Source: Saccharibacillus sacchari DSM 19268 (GTDB lineage: Bacteria; Bacillota; Bacilli; Paenibacillales; Paenibacillaceae). Taken from it: a DNA stretch of 64,000 nucleotides. The stretch is taken from contig NZ_KK073875.1 in the NCBI RefSeq assembly GCF_000585395.1, forward strand, positions 4,326,524-4,390,523, given 5' to 3'. Shown piece by piece: positions 35,979-45,315 of this stretch. The notes beneath the pieces are model-generated. The model was not told the DNA's origin, did no database searches, and was given only the letters and a program-made list of their open reading frames with translations. Positions within the stretch are counted from its first letter, which is position 1. Every line of letters begins with the position of its first letter. Both the position numbers and the translations under genes were made by a program.

Positions 35979-36695
35979 TCAAACCGCCCTCTCTACGAAT
36001 GTAGTCATTTTCTCAAGATCTTTATGTCCGTCCGTCTCGACACCGCTGGAAACATCGATGCCGTCCGGTTTGTAGTCTGCAATAAGCTGTTGCACGTTTT
36101 CCGGCGCCAATCCGCCGGCTACGAATAATTGTAAACCATTTCGCCGCGCGGCGCTTCGATACAGCGGAATGATCTCCCAATTGAACGTCCGACCCGAGCC
36201 GCCTCCGTACAGCGGGTCATGGGTATCGATGAGCAGCACGTCGACCGTGCCCGCGTAGTCGGCAGCGATGCGTTCCGCTCGTTCGGAATGACTCTCTTCG
36301 CGATCGTCCCCGCCGATCGGCACGGCTTTGAATACGGGAATGCCGAATCGGTCTCGCGCTTGTTTGCACAGCTCCGGACTTTCTTGTCCGTGCAACTGGA
36401 TCACATCCAGGCGAACGTTCGATAATATCTGTTGAAGCTCTTCCAGAGTCGGATTGACGAACACGCCCGCGACGCGAGGACGAAACGTTGTATCGGCTTG
36501 CGCTTCAAACGATTCATGCCAAGCATGCAGCTCTTGAATCAGTTCAGCCGCTTGCTGCATATTCACCTGCCGCTTGCTGGGAGCAAATACTAGGCCGATA
36601 TAATCGACCTGCAATTCAGCCGCTTTTTTCAACGCTTCCGGTGTTCGTATCCCGCAAATTTTGATTTGGGGACGCTTGTTTTCTTGATCGGTCAT
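35979..36695 (-). CDS. trpF: Phosphoribosylanthranilate isomerase
   Basis: A 238-residue TIM-barrel enzyme, third step of the tryptophan branch. KICGIRTPE at the N-terminus has the catalytic cysteine; [17 protein letters not shown] carries the catalytic aspartate and phosphate loop; GGLAPENV and DVSSGVE close the barrel. A glutamate/arginine-rich insert of some 20 residues (about 130-150) makes it slightly longer than usual. Four-base overlap with trpC. Confidence 0.96.
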   Translation of the reverse strand: MTDQENKRPQIKICGIRTPEALKKAAELQVDYIGLVFAPSKRQVNMQQAAELIQELHAWHESFEAQADTTFRPRVAGVFVNPTLEELQQILSNVRLDVIQLHGQESPELCKQARDRFGIPVFKAVPIGGDDREESHSERAERIAADYAGTVDVLLIDTHDPLYGGGSGRTFNWEIIPLYRSAARRNGLQLFVAGGLAPENVQQLIADYKPDGIDVSSGVETDGHKDLEKMTTFVERAV

Positions 36696-37510
36696 CGCGC
36701 CGCTCCGTTATCGATCGGCGAAGACGGAACTCCCATCACTTCGGTCACGGCTTCGCCGATATCAGGACGCCGCATAAACGTCTCACCGATCAGCACTCCC
36801 TTAGCGCCGTTGGAACCGACATAAGCGATATCTTCTGCTGTACGAATTGCGCTTTCGCTAATGAGCAGCGCTTGATCGGGAATGGAAGCCGCGAGTTCTG
36901 CGGTCACGGTCAAGCTGGTCTCGAACGTATGCAGATTGCGATTATTCACTCCGATCAACCCTCGATCCGTCACTTCCAACACCCGCTCCAACTCTTCGGC
37001 GTTATGGACTTCGATCAGCGTATCCAACCCGATGGACTCGGCCGTTGCCTTTAGTTCGCGCAAACGCTCTGTCGGCAGAATCGCCGCAATCAACAATACA
37101 GCGTCAGCTCCGATCAGACGCGCCTCGTAAATTTGCAATTCGTCGATCACGAAATCTTTGCGCAGCAGCGGCAGCTTGACGGCTTCGCGAATTTGCGTCA
37201 AATATGCTGCGCTGCCCTGAAAATAATCGACATCGGTCAGTATAGACAAGCAATCCGCACCCGCAGCTTCATAGGCTTGAGCCAGTTCGACCGGATTAAA
37301 GTCTTCCCGAATCAATCCTTTGGACGGCGAAGCTTTTTTCACTTCGGCAATCAATGCCATTCCGGTCCGTTTCGGGCTGCGCAGCGCAGTTTCGAATCCA
37401 CGTGTCGGCGGCATCGCCGCAATACGTTGCTTGGCCTCTGAAATATCCAGTGTTTCTTTTAAACGTTGCACTTCGCTTTTTTTAGTGTCTACGATTCGAT
37501 CAAGATACAT
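36692..37510 (-). CDS. trpC: Indole-3-glycerol-phosphate synthase
   Basis: A 272-residue TIM barrel. ALIAEVKKASPSKG with the catalytic lysine is near residue 55; LLRKDFVIDE and LIGVNNRNLHTFE follow, then SESAIRTAED. The ATG at 37510 has GGAGGAATGCGGAT before it and overlaps trpD by 11 bp; the long upstream in-frame stretch lies inside trpD and is not coding in this frame. Confidence 0.97.
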   Translation of the reverse strand: MYLDRIVDTKKSEVQRLKETLDISEAKQRIAAMPPTRGFETALRSPKRTGMALIAEVKKASPSKGLIREDFNPVELAQAYEAAGADCLSILTDVDYFQGSAAYLTQIREAVKLPLLRKDFVIDELQIYEARLIGADAVLLIAAILPTERLRELKATAESIGLDTLIEVHNAEELERVLEVTDRGLIGVNNRNLHTFETSLTVTAELAASIPDQALLISESAIRTAEDIAYVGSNGAKGVLIGETFMRRPDIGEAVTEVMGVPSSPIDNGAAR

Positions 37511-38576
37511 ATCCGCATTCCTCCGTTGTCTGGATAAGCTGTTCCAACTTGCTGAGGGCCTGCCCCGAGTCCACGATGTCTGCCGCCTTGCGTACGCCTT
37601 CTGCCAAATCCTGCGCGGCCCCGGCTGTGTAGATGCAGGCTCCGGCGTTTGCCAGTACGATGTCGCGCCGTGCCCCGCGTTCGCCCGACAGCACGCCGCG
37701 GACGATACGTGCATTATCCGCAGCATCTCCGCCAAGGATGCTCTCAAGCGAATGGCGTTCAAGTCCCAGTTCTTCAGGCGTGATCTCGTATGTGTGCACA
37801 GCGCCGTTTTTCAATTCCGATACCCGAGTCGGGCCGGAAACGCTGATTTCGTCCAATCCGTCCAGTCCGGCCACGACCATCGCGCGCTTTGCGCCAAGGT
37901 TGCCGAGTACGGAAGCAATTTGCCCGGTTCGGCTCGCGTCGTACAATCCGAGCAATTGCCGATCTGCGCCTGCCGGATTAGTCAGCGGTCCCAGCAGGTT
38001 GAACACGGTACGTACGCCCAACTCCCGGCGAGGAGCAGCGGCATGCTTCATGGAAGGATGATACGTCTGAGCGAACAAAAAGCAAATACCGATCCGATCC
38101 AAACATTCGGCCGCTTGAGTACCGTTAATTCCGATATTGACGCCGAGTGCTTCCAGCACATCCGCGCTGCCGGCGCGCCCGCTTGCGGAACGATTGCCGT
38201 GTTTGGCGACGCGGACGGAAGCCGATGCGGCGATCAAAGCCGATGCCGTCGAGATATTGAATTTATGAATGCCGGAGCCTCCAGTGCCGCATGTATCCAG
38301 CAGATGCTCGCGCGCAGTTCCGACTGTTCCCGCAAAGCTTCTCATGGTTTCGGCAAATCCGGTAATTTCCTCAACCGTTTCGCCTTTCATCCGCAAAGCC
38401 AGCAGGAATCCCCCGATCTGTGCCGGCGTTGCGGCTCCGGTCATGATCCCTTCCATGGCGGCCCTTGCCTGCTCCCGGCTAAGCGAGATTTCTTCGGAAA
38501 CCAATGCCAGCGCGTCCTTGACACTGAACGTAGACTGGATCGAGTTTGTTGTATAGATCTGCGAGGATGGTTGCAT
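37500..38576 (-). CDS. trpD: Anthranilate phosphoribosyltransferase
   Basis: A 358-residue TrpD. DTCGTGGSG (PRPP loop) is near residue 95, NISTASALIAA, KHGNRSASGRAGSADVLEALG and the later GLDGLDEIS complete the active site. The ATG at 38576 follows AAGGAGAGAACCTGAT. It is the first structural gene after the trp leader; trpE, which normally comes first, is missing. Confidence 0.97.
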   Translation of the reverse strand: MQPSSQIYTTNSIQSTFSVKDALALVSEEISLSREQARAAMEGIMTGAATPAQIGGFLLALRMKGETVEEITGFAETMRSFAGTVGTAREHLLDTCGTGGSGIHKFNISTASALIAASASVRVAKHGNRSASGRAGSADVLEALGVNIGINGTQAAECLDRIGICFLFAQTYHPSMKHAAAPRRELGVRTVFNLLGPLTNPAGADRQLLGLYDASRTGQIASVLGNLGAKRAMVVAGLDGLDEISVSGPTRVSELKNGAVHTYEITPEELGLERHSLESILGGDAADNARIVRGVLSGERGARRDIVLANAGACIYTAGAAQDLAEGVRKAADIVDSGQALSKLEQLIQTTEECGYVS

Positions 38577-38663
38577 ATCAGGTTCTCTCCTTCAAGTTGG
38601 ATTGAGCTTGAGTACCTAAGGGCCTTCCCCGGAATCCCGCTTCCCTCGCCGCGAAGAAGTTAT

Positions 38664-38695
38664 AAAAAAGACCTCCGCTTCGCAGCAGAGGTCTT
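38664..38695 (-). terminator. Attenuator terminator in the trp leader
   Basis: An 11-bp stem (AAGACCTCTGC against GCGGAGGTCTT, one G-U pair) with a 6-base loop is followed by a T run, 88 bp before the trpD start. Confidence 0.88.
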
Positions 38696-38805
38696 CGGTG
38701 CGAACAAGGGAACTGCCGCTTGGCAGCATACCGGGTTCGGACTCCGACGGATCGCATTCGTTGATGCATAGCTCAAAAAAATCCGCGGCCCCAGCCTTCG
38801 AATTC

Positions 38806-38857
38806 CTTGCCTATACGCTAACTCTGCTCAGCCTGACTCTGCTCTGTCTTGCGGCTT
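38806..38857 (-). promoter_or_regulatory. Probable TRAP-binding NAG repeat array
   Basis: On the minus strand GAG occurs four times and UAG twice, with AAG and CAG triplets filling the gaps at 4-7 base steps, averaging five. TRAP binds (G/U)AG triplets spaced by 2-3 bases. The array is less regular than that of B. subtilis. Confidence 0.6.
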
Positions 38858-38955
38858 ATGCCGCATCGGTCCCTATGGACCTCACGATTCTGCATGCCCA
38901 CCCAAAAACACTCCTGTTTTCGGCGCGGTCATGTGAATCCTTCATGTTGTTCCCT

Positions 38956-38984
38956 ACTATACCCGATCATCAATCGGATAGCAA
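38956..38984 (-). promoter_or_regulatory. trp operon promoter
   Basis: TTGCTA and TATAGT on the minus strand, 17 bases apart. The spacer is itself a palindrome (CCGAT-TGATG-ATCGG), which could be an operator. Confidence 0.65.
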
Positions 38985-39013
38985 GCGTGCCTGCCTAATC
39001 CGGCTTTAAACCT

Positions 39014-39388
39014 TTACTTTTGACCGGCAAGATCCGGACGCAGCACGGTAGCTCCCTGTTGATACACATGCCGAATGTCGCGCTGGCTCTTCTCCGTGTT
39101 CACCTGAATCATCAGTCGGATACAGCGCGGCAAGCTGCCTTCGACAGGAACTTCCAACGCACACATGAGGGGAACAAAATCCCAGCCTGCGCGTTTACGC
39201 ACTGCCACCGCCGGAAAAGCGGCATCCAGATCGTGCGTGACGGTGATCCAGACATTGCTGACCGTCTCCGGATCGATTGCGTTTCGCTCGATCATCTCCG
39301 CAACCAATGCTTCGGTCGCGGCGTAAATTTCGTCACGATCGTTATGTTCGACGGTCGTCGCTCCGCGAATGCCTCGATTGTAGATCAC
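39014..39388 (-). CDS. aroH: Chorismate mutase (AroH type)
   Basis: A 124-residue trimeric AroH-class mutase, chorismate to prephenate. RGIRGATTVEHND at the N-terminus and the late CIRLMIQVNTEKSQRDIRHVY carry the active-site arginines and tyrosine. Four-base overlap with aroB. In Bacillus trpE follows; here the trp leader does. Confidence 0.96.
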   Translation of the reverse strand: MIYNRGIRGATTVEHNDRDEIYAATEALVAEMIERNAIDPETVSNVWITVTHDLDAAFPAVAVRKRAGWDFVPLMCALEVPVEGSLPRCIRLMIQVNTEKSQRDIRHVYQQGATVLRPDLAGQK

Positions 39389-40500
39389 GATGATTCCTCC
39401 TTTTCCTTCAACCGTTCGATGATATCCCGAACAGCGTCCGCTTCAACGTCGTCCGCGATTTCCACGCGGCCGATCTCGGTCGGCACGATATACACCATTT
39501 TGCCTTCCCTGAACTTCTTGTCGCGCTGCATGGCGGACATGAGCGCTTCCGTATCCATGTCGTCCGGCAGCGTAACCGGAAGTTCAAGCGCTCGCAGCAT
39601 TAACATCGTCTCGCCGTACAGTCCGGTTTCCCCGCCGCGTTCTTCGCCCAACAGAGCTGCGGCGACCATTCCGACCGCGATCGCTTCGCCGTGCAGGAAG
39701 CGTCCGTATCCCGCTACGGCTTCAATCGCGTGGCCCAGCGTATGTCCGAGATTCAGGATCGCCCGCAGGTCGTTTTCCCGTTCATCCCGCGACACGATCT
39801 GCGCTTTGATCGCGCAGCCTTTTTCCAACCCGTAAATCAAAGCTTCCGAATCGAGTGCCAGCAGGCGAGGCGCATTGTCGTGGCACCATTCGGCGAACTG
39901 CCGGTCCCAAATCAGTCCGTGCTTGACCATCTCCGCAAGGCCCGCGCGCACTTCTCGGATCGGCAAAGTGGACAGCGTATCAACATCATAAAGCACTAAT
40001 TCCGGCTGATGGAATACGCCGATCATATTTTTGGCAAGGGGATGGTTAACCGCTACCTTGCCGCCTACGCTGCTGTCATGCGCCAAAATGGTCGTCGGCA
40101 CCTGAATAAAGCGAATGCCGCGCATATATGTGCCCGCCACATAACCGGCCAAGTCGCCGACCACGCCGCCGCCGAGTGCCAGAACGGCCGAAGAACGGTC
40201 TAATCCTGCCTCGATTGCCTGCGTAATCAGATCGTTGTAGACGGACAGCGATTTGGTTGCCTCACCCGCCGGAACGATCGCACTGACGACGCGATAACCG
40301 CCGTTTTCCAAAGCAGACTCCAGCTTCTTCAGATAAAGAGGAGCCACGTTGTCGTCGGTCACGATCATCAGCGGACTTTTATCGGGTACGCCAGCTTCGC
40401 GTAGATACTCCGCCGCACGATCCAGCAATCCGCCGCCGATCACGATCGGATACGAACGCTCGCCCAATTCAACAGTTAGCGTTGTCGTCGCCGTACCCAT
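39385..40500 (-). CDS. aroB: 3-dehydroquinate synthase
   Basis: A 371-residue NAD- and metal-dependent enzyme of the shikimate pathway. GGGVVGDLAGYVAGTYMRGI, the zinc-site stretch ILNLGHTLGHAIEA and GEAIAVGM are typical. The ATG at 40500 is 1 bp after the aroC stop, with GGAGA upstream inside aroC. A longer frame into aroC is rejected. Confidence 0.97.
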   Translation of the reverse strand: MGTATTTLTVELGERSYPIVIGGGLLDRAAEYLREAGVPDKSPLMIVTDDNVAPLYLKKLESALENGGYRVVSAIVPAGEATKSLSVYNDLITQAIEAGLDRSSAVLALGGGVVGDLAGYVAGTYMRGIRFIQVPTTILAHDSSVGGKVAVNHPLAKNMIGVFHQPELVLYDVDTLSTLPIREVRAGLAEMVKHGLIWDRQFAEWCHDNAPRLLALDSEALIYGLEKGCAIKAQIVSRDERENDLRAILNLGHTLGHAIEAVAGYGRFLHGEAIAVGMVAAALLGEERGGETGLYGETMLMLRALELPVTLPDDMDTEALMSAMQRDKKFREGKMVYIVPTEIGRVEIADDVEADAVRDIIERLKEKEESS

Positions 40501-40501
40501 A

Positions 40502-41671
40502 TTAGTAGTTCTCCAATTGACGCTTATAGTTGTCGTAGTTGGCTTTGATCTCCTCCATGGAGTCGCCGCCGAATTTCTCCAGGAATGCTTTGGCCACTTC
40601 CCAAGCGACAACGCTCTCCATTACGACGCTTGCTGCCGGCACGGCACAAGCATCGGAACGTTCCACCTGCGCGTTGAACGGTTCGCGAGTGTCGATGTCC
40701 ACGCTGCGCAGCGGTTTGTACAGGGTAGGGATCGGCTTCATCACGCCGCGCACGACGATCGGCATACCGTTAGTCATACCGCCTTCGAAGCCGCCGAGGC
40801 GGTTAGTAGCGCGGGTGTAGCCCGTTTCTTCGTTGTACAAAATTTCGTCGTGGACCTGCGAGCCGCGAAGCTGACCGGCTTCGAAGCCGATGCCGATCTC
40901 GACGCCTTTGAAAGCATTGATCGACATCACCGCTTGCGCGATGCGTCCGTCAAGCTTGCGGTCGTACTGCACGTGGCTGCCCAGACCTACAGGCAGACCT
41001 TCGACGATACATTGCACCACGCCGCCTACGGAGTCGCCTTCTTTTTTGATCAAGTCGATGTAAGCTTCCATCTTCTTCTCGGTTTCTTCGTCCACGACGC
41101 GCACCGAAGAGGCTTCCGTACGTTCGACCAGCTCGTCCAAAGGCAGGTTGTTAACCGGAGCTTCGATCTCGCCGATCCGCAGCACCTGGCCGCCGATGCG
41201 AATGCCGAACGCTTCAAGAAGCTGGCGGGCAAGAGCGCCGACAGCGACGCGAACCGCCGTCTCGCGGGCACTGGAGCGTTCCAGTACGTTGCGAAGATCC
41301 TTGAGATCGTATTTCAATCCGCCGTTAAGGTCGGCATGACCGGGGCGCGGGCGGTGTACGCGGCGCTTCTCTTCATCCGTGCCTTCGATCGGCTCGATGT
41401 TCATGATTTTGGTCCAATGTTTCCAGTCGTTGTTGGCAACGATCAGCGCGATCGGCGCGCCGGTCGTTTGCCCGTGGCGAACGCCGCCCGCGATATCCGC
41501 CGTATCCCGTTCGATCTGCATGCGCCGGCCGCGGCCGTATCCTTTTTGTCTGCGCAGCAGTTGGAAGTTCAAAGCTTCAAAATCGATACGCAGATTACTC
41601 GGCATCCCCTCTACGATCGCGGTCAACTGCGGTCCGTGGGTCTCCCCCGCGGTCAAGTAACGTAAACTCAT
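40502..41671 (-). CDS. aroC: Chorismate synthase
   Basis: A 389-residue FMN-dependent enzyme, last step of the shared aromatic pathway. [18 protein letters not shown] starts the protein; [24 protein letters not shown] and [15 protein letters not shown] are classical. First gene of the aroC-aroB-aroH unit; it has its own promoter 63 bp upstream. Confidence 0.98.
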   Translation of the reverse strand: MSLRYLTAGETHGPQLTAIVEGMPSNLRIDFEALNFQLLRRQKGYGRGRRMQIERDTADIAGGVRHGQTTGAPIALIVANNDWKHWTKIMNIEPIEGTDEEKRRVHRPRPGHADLNGGLKYDLKDLRNVLERSSARETAVRVAVGALARQLLEAFGIRIGGQVLRIGEIEAPVNNLPLDELVERTEASSVRVVDEETEKKMEAYIDLIKKEGDSVGGVVQCIVEGLPVGLGSHVQYDRKLDGRIAQAVMSINAFKGVEIGIGFEAGQLRGSQVHDEILYNEETGYTRATNRLGGFEGGMTNGMPIVVRGVMKPIPTLYKPLRSVDIDTREPFNAQVERSDACAVPAASVVMESVVAWEVAKAFLEKFGGDSMEEIKANYDNYKRQLENY

Positions 41672-41733
41672 GATGCGTTCCCCCTTTAAACTTTTAAACT
41701 GTAAACGGCTAAAATCCGTAAATGTCTTTGCCC

Positions 41734-41762
41734 ATTATAACACCTGCCTGCTACTTGTCCAA
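41734..41762 (-). promoter_or_regulatory. Promoter of aroC-aroB-aroH
   Basis: TTGGAC and TATAAT on the minus strand with a 17-base spacer, about 60 bp upstream of aroC. Confidence 0.7.
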
Positions 41763-41802
41763 GCCGCCTTTACATTTTGCGTCAGCTGTTCTTTTGAACG
41801 AC

Positions 41803-41844
41803 AAAAAGCCGTCGTGCCCGCTAGCTAGCGGGCACGACGGCTTT
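41803..41844 (-). terminator. Intrinsic terminator of ndk-cheR
   Basis: A perfect 20-bp palindrome, AAAGCCGTCGTGCCCGCTAG and its complement, with five T following on the minus strand. It is 27 bp past the cheR stop. Confidence 0.9.
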
Positions 41845-41870
41845 GCGGGACATTTTTTAAAAATATCCCT

Positions 41871-42695
41871 TTAAAGTTTTTTGTAGAAGAAGGTGTCGCA
41901 CGGCTCAAGTCCGTATTGCCCCGGAGAGAAAATCTGCTCGGTGCTGCCCACGAACAATACGCCGCCTTTACGCAAGCTTGCCGAAAATTTGTGATACAAT
42001 GCCGACTTTGCTTCTTCCGTGAAGTAGATCATGACATTGCGGCAAACGATCAGATCGTAACCGTCGTCGAACTTGTCCGTTAGCAGATTGAGCTTGTGGA
42101 AGTTGACGGCGCGTTTCAGCTTATCGTCTACTTTGTACATCAGGCCTTCGGCTTTAAAGTACTTTTCGGCCACCTTCGGAGGGACGTCTTTCAGCGAACG
42201 CTCCAGATATTGTCCTTGCTTGGCTTTCGCCAACGCGCCTTCGTCCAAATCGGCCGCATTCAGCTTGGAATCGCCAAGAATGCCGTGACCGTCCAGAATC
42301 ATCGCCAGCGTGTACGGTTCTTCGCCTGTCGAACAAGCTGCGCTCCATACTTTAAGACCTTTTTTGCCGCCTGCGCGAAGCTCCGGAATAATCGTGTCGC
42401 GCAGCACTTCCCAACGGTTCGGGTTACGCCAGAATTCGGAGACGTTGATCGTCATCCGATCCAGGAACTCGAAGAACAGGTTCTTGTCCTTCTTCATCGC
42501 TTCAAAAAACTCCGCAAACGTATTGTAGCCATGCTTACTGCGCAATGTCGTCAACCGACGCTTCATCTGTGCTTCTTTGTATTGAGACAGGTCAATTCCC
42601 GTACTTGCGTTTACGCTTTTGATAAACCCCGTGTAGTCCGGGTCGCTGCCCGGTGCCGATGCTTCTTCGCGTCCTGCTCCTCTGATTAGATCCAC
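41871..42695 (-). CDS. cheR: Chemotaxis protein methyltransferase
   Basis: A 274-residue CheR that methylates glutamates on chemoreceptors using S-adenosylmethionine. The N-terminal helical domain ([16 protein letters not shown]) binds receptors; [18 protein letters not shown] is the SAM site, and [12 protein letters not shown] the catalytic region. The GTG at 42695 overlaps the ndk stop by 10 bp. As in Bacillus it stands apart from the other chemotaxis genes. Confidence 0.95.
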   Translation of the reverse strand: MDLIRGAGREEASAPGSDPDYTGFIKSVNASTGIDLSQYKEAQMKRRLTTLRSKHGYNTFAEFFEAMKKDKNLFFEFLDRMTINVSEFWRNPNRWEVLRDTIIPELRAGGKKGLKVWSAACSTGEEPYTLAMILDGHGILGDSKLNAADLDEGALAKAKQGQYLERSLKDVPPKVAEKYFKAEGLMYKVDDKLKRAVNFHKLNLLTDKFDDGYDLIVCRNVMIYFTEEAKSALYHKFSASLRKGGVLFVGSTEQIFSPGQYGLEPCDTFFYKKL

Positions 42696-43129
42696 CTTGC
42701 CACCGCCTTGTCGTAATCAAGCTGTTCCGCTTCGGTGAAGAAATTAGCGATCTCCCGAGCCGCGCTTTCCGGGCCATCCGATCCGTGAATCAGATTGAAC
42801 GGCGTATGTGCCGCAAAATCTCCGCGAATCGTTCCCGGCAGTGCTTCCGTCACTTTGGTCTTGCCCATGACGATTCGGGACAGCGCGATCACGTCGTCGC
42901 CTTCCCATACCATCGCGAATACCGGACCGGACGTGATAAATTCAACCAGTTCCCCGAAAAACGGCTTGCCTTCATGCTCCGCATAATGGCGTTTGGCCTG
43001 TTCTTCCGAGATTTGCATAAATTTCCCGGCAACCAACTTGAATCCTTTATCTTCAAATCGGCTGACGATTCGTCCAACCAGTCCACGTTGTACTCCATCG
43101 GGTTTGACCATCAAAAAAGTGCGTTCCAT
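42686..43129 (-). CDS. ndk: Nucleoside-diphosphate kinase
   Basis: A 147-residue Ndk that balances NTP and dNTP pools. [15 protein letters not shown] at the N-terminus and the catalytic histidine in [16 protein letters not shown]. Normal length. Overlaps cheR by 10 bp. Confidence 0.98.
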   Translation of the reverse strand: MERTFLMVKPDGVQRGLVGRIVSRFEDKGFKLVAGKFMQISEEQAKRHYAEHEGKPFFGELVEFITSGPVFAMVWEGDDVIALSRIVMGKTKVTEALPGTIRGDFAAHTPFNLIHGSDGPESAAREIANFFTEAEQLDYDKAVARWI

Positions 43130-43489
43130 CGGTAATCTCCCACTTTCGGCTATGATTTATTATCGGCTAAGACGCTTGCTTTTTAATAGAGTTATACGTT
43201 TTGGTGCGATAATCCTGCTTAATATGCGAAAAAAGGGAGATTCATTGGAATTTGTCCGGGTTTTGGAGAAGTTCCTGTTTGAAAAAGAAGCAGAACCGCT
43301 ACGAGAGAAATTCGTTCAAAACGCTGTTTCACTCGGAAAGCTGGAAGTAAATCAAGTAGGATGCTTTCCGAGTTCAAAGGCGTTTTTCACTGAATTTCTC
43401 TCTCCGCTGGGTGGCTTCGTTCTCAAACAATACTTCTCTGCAAACCGGATAAATTCTTGAATTCCCCTTTTGCTTGGTGGTAATGGGTG
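43130..43489. other. Gap between hepT and ndk
   Basis: About 360 bp containing copy C of the palindromic repeat and the ndk leader. No gene seen; frames across it are made by the repeat. Confidence 0.6.
43264..43440. repeat. Dispersed near-palindromic repeat, copy C
   Basis: Same family as copies at 33-197 and 31243-31423 but inverted: arms GAGAGAAATTCGTTCAAAAC and TTTTTCACTGAATTTCTCTC, inner halves CTCGGAAAGC and GCTTTCCGAG. Its reverse complement matches copy A over more than 100 bp with few changes. It lies 50 bp past hepT. Confidence 0.75.
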
Positions 43490-44464
43490 TTAATAGGTGC
43501 GCCGGGACACGAAGTGCGCGATATCACGCAGATGGCGTCTAGCGCGGATATCGGGCAGGCGGTCGAGGGCGGCTAACGCTTTTTGGGTGTAGCGGTCGGC
43601 CAGCTCTTCGGCTTTGGCGATGCCCGTGCTATTTCTGATCATGGCAACGGCGGCGGTTACGTCCGTGCGGCCGTTGGCTTCGTGGATTCGGCTGATTTCA
43701 TTCAGCAGCGGTTCGCGCAGCGACTGTTCCTGAAGGGCATACAAGACCGGGATGGTAATGTTGCCTTGACGGATATCGCTGCCCGGCGGTTTCCCGATTT
43801 GTTTTTCGGTTCCGCACAGGTCGAGCAGGTCGTCCCGAATTTGAAAAGCCATGCCGACGTTGTAGCCGTAGTTATAGAGTTCGCGCGCGGCTTCGTTCGA
43901 AGCGCCGGCGGCGAGCGCGCCGAGTTGACAGCTTACGGCGATCAGCAAAGCCGTTTTGCGGCGGATGCGCAGCAAGTAGCGGCGGATGCTTTGGCCGGAG
44001 TTGAAAAAGTCGCGGATCTGCTCCATTTCCCCGATCGACATTTCCACCATCGCTTTGGCTAAAATGCGGTGAATCCGGGGGTCGTCGAGGCCTGCTACGA
44101 TCTCCAGTGCTTTTGCGTAGATGTAATCTCCCGTGTACATGGCGATTCGATTGTCCCATTTCGCTTTGACCGTCAACTGGCCGCGGCGCGTTTGCGCGTT
44201 GTCGATGACGTCATCATGCACAAGCGATGCCATGTGGATCAGCTCAAGCGGAACGGCGATGCGTTGCAAACGATCCAGCTCATATGTACCGAACTTTCCG
44301 CCCAGCAGGACGAAAGCCGGGCGAAGTCGTTTGCCTCCGGCTTTGAGCAAGTGCATGGCCGCTTCGCCCAATGCTTCGCTCTCGACTTCGATGCTCGCGT
44401 ACAGCGAACGTTCTACGGCATCCATATCCTTTTTTAATGTTCCGAAGATCTCCATTCGTTTCAT
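43490..44464 (-). CDS. hepT: Heptaprenyl diphosphate synthase component II
   Basis: A 324-residue trans-polyprenyl synthase, the catalytic subunit that builds the C35 menaquinone side chain with HepS. The first Asp-rich motif is in SLVHDDVIDNA, the second in QIRDDLLDLCG; GGKRLRPAFVLLGGK is near the N-terminus. Four-base overlap with mqnA. HepS lies 3 kb upstream, separated by menG and the mqn genes. Confidence 0.94.
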   Translation of the reverse strand: MKRMEIFGTLKKDMDAVERSLYASIEVESEALGEAAMHLLKAGGKRLRPAFVLLGGKFGTYELDRLQRIAVPLELIHMASLVHDDVIDNAQTRRGQLTVKAKWDNRIAMYTGDYIYAKALEIVAGLDDPRIHRILAKAMVEMSIGEMEQIRDFFNSGQSIRRYLLRIRRKTALLIAVSCQLGALAAGASNEAARELYNYGYNVGMAFQIRDDLLDLCGTEKQIGKPPGSDIRQGNITIPVLYALQEQSLREPLLNEISRIHEANGRTDVTAAVAMIRNSTGIAKAEELADRYTQKALAALDRLPDIRARRHLRDIAHFVSRRTY

Positions 44465-45315
44465 TCATTCACCCGTATCTGCGTATTATCGCTCCAAATG
44501 TCGATCTCCGCCTCTTGCGGCAGCAATCCCATCTCCCGAACATAGCGGAAATAAAGGCTCAAGCCTTCCAACCGTTCCGGAGTCAAGTCGTAATTCAGAT
44601 TCGCAAAATACCCCTGCCAGTATTCCAGCTTACCGCCGAGCTTCTTCTGCGCTTCGACGGCGACCGGCGTTACGTCTTGCACACTGCGCTGTTTGCTTAC
44701 AGCAAACGCCGCAGCCAGTTCGGCAATTTGCTTCGGATAGCGTGCCGCAGCCTTTTTCGAAACGGTCCAGACCGCAAACGTCATGCTTTTCCCGGTCCAA
44801 TTTTTCCACTCTGCTCCGAGATCGGTCACGATGTAATCGGTATTTGCCCAATCGGCCCGGATGGCATGATCCCCGATCAATAATGCAACATCCGCATGGC
44901 GCAACATGTCTTCCAGATCCGGTTCGCATGTTATATATTCAGGCTTGGCTTCATACGCTTTTTCCGCGATAACTTTAAACAAATTGACCGAGGTTGCAGA
45001 TGTATTGGTCAGCGCGATCCGTCCGTGAACCGCCTCCGCAAACGGCTTGCGTGAAAAACAGAGGATCGACTGGACCGGACCGTCCGCGCTCACCGACAAA
45101 TCCGGCAGCAGCAAAAAGTCGTTTGACGCTGTCGCGTAGGCAAAAGAGGAGACCGGACTCATGTCCAATTCCCCATCCAGCAGCAGTCGGTTCAAGACAG
45201 CCGGAACTTCGATCCGCGTCGTCGCCGGAAAGCTGAGCGCAGAGGGATCAAAGTAATGATACACCGGCCAAACGTTCGTGTAGAGAATGCGCCCCAAGCG
45301 CAAAGGCTCGCTCAC
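44461..45315 (-). CDS. mqnA: Chorismate dehydratase, futalosine menaquinone pathway
   Basis: A 284-residue MqnA, turning chorismate into 3-enolpyruvylbenzoate. It has the periplasmic-binding-like fold with no signal peptide; GRILYTNVWPVYHYF, SPVSSFAYA and ALTNTSATSVNL are typical. I use the GTG at 45315, which forms a GTGA overlap with ubiX; an ATG five codons earlier is possible. It implies menaquinone is made through futalosine rather than the classical Men route; mqnC, mqnD and mqnE are not in the window. Confidence 0.9.
   Translation of the reverse strand: MSEPLRLGRILYTNVWPVYHYFDPSALSFPATTRIEVPAVLNRLLLDGELDMSPVSSFAYATASNDFLLLPDLSVSADGPVQSILCFSRKPFAEAVHGRIALTNTSATSVNLFKVIAEKAYEAKPEYITCEPDLEDMLRHADVALLIGDHAIRADWANTDYIVTDLGAEWKNWTGKSMTFAVWTVSKKAAARYPKQIAELAAAFAVSKQRSVQDVTPVAVEAQKKLGGKLEYWQGYFANLNYDLTPERLEGLSLYFRYVREMGLLPQEAEIDIWSDNTQIRVNE

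Larger units (their letters stand above)
38577..38949 (-). promoter_or_regulatory. trp operon leader, probable TRAP-controlled attenuator
   Basis: A 370-nt untranslated leader with NAG triplets (38806-38857) and an intrinsic terminator (38664-38695). Two AGCAGAG copies inside the triplet region (38837-38843 and 38822-38828) are complementary to CTCTGCT in the terminator's 5' arm (38684-38690), so they can form an antiterminator that TRAP binding would block. mtrB, encoding TRAP, is at 48422-48646 with all RNA-contact residues. The mechanism is inferred by analogy with Bacillus. Confidence 0.65.

Noticed and set aside
38774..38790. T run after a GGCTGGGGCC hairpin as a second trp terminator
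   Set aside because: The stem is only three base pairs; the terminator at 38664-38695 is far stronger.
38850..38945. Leader peptide in the trp leader (starts MKDSHD, one Trp codon)
   Set aside because: Its ribosome site would lie at the transcription start and it has only one tryptophan codon. TRAP control explains the leader better.
43130..43460. Small open frame across the hepT-ndk gap
   Set aside because: It runs through repeat copy C, whose sequence explains it, and has no ribosome site or protein-like pattern.
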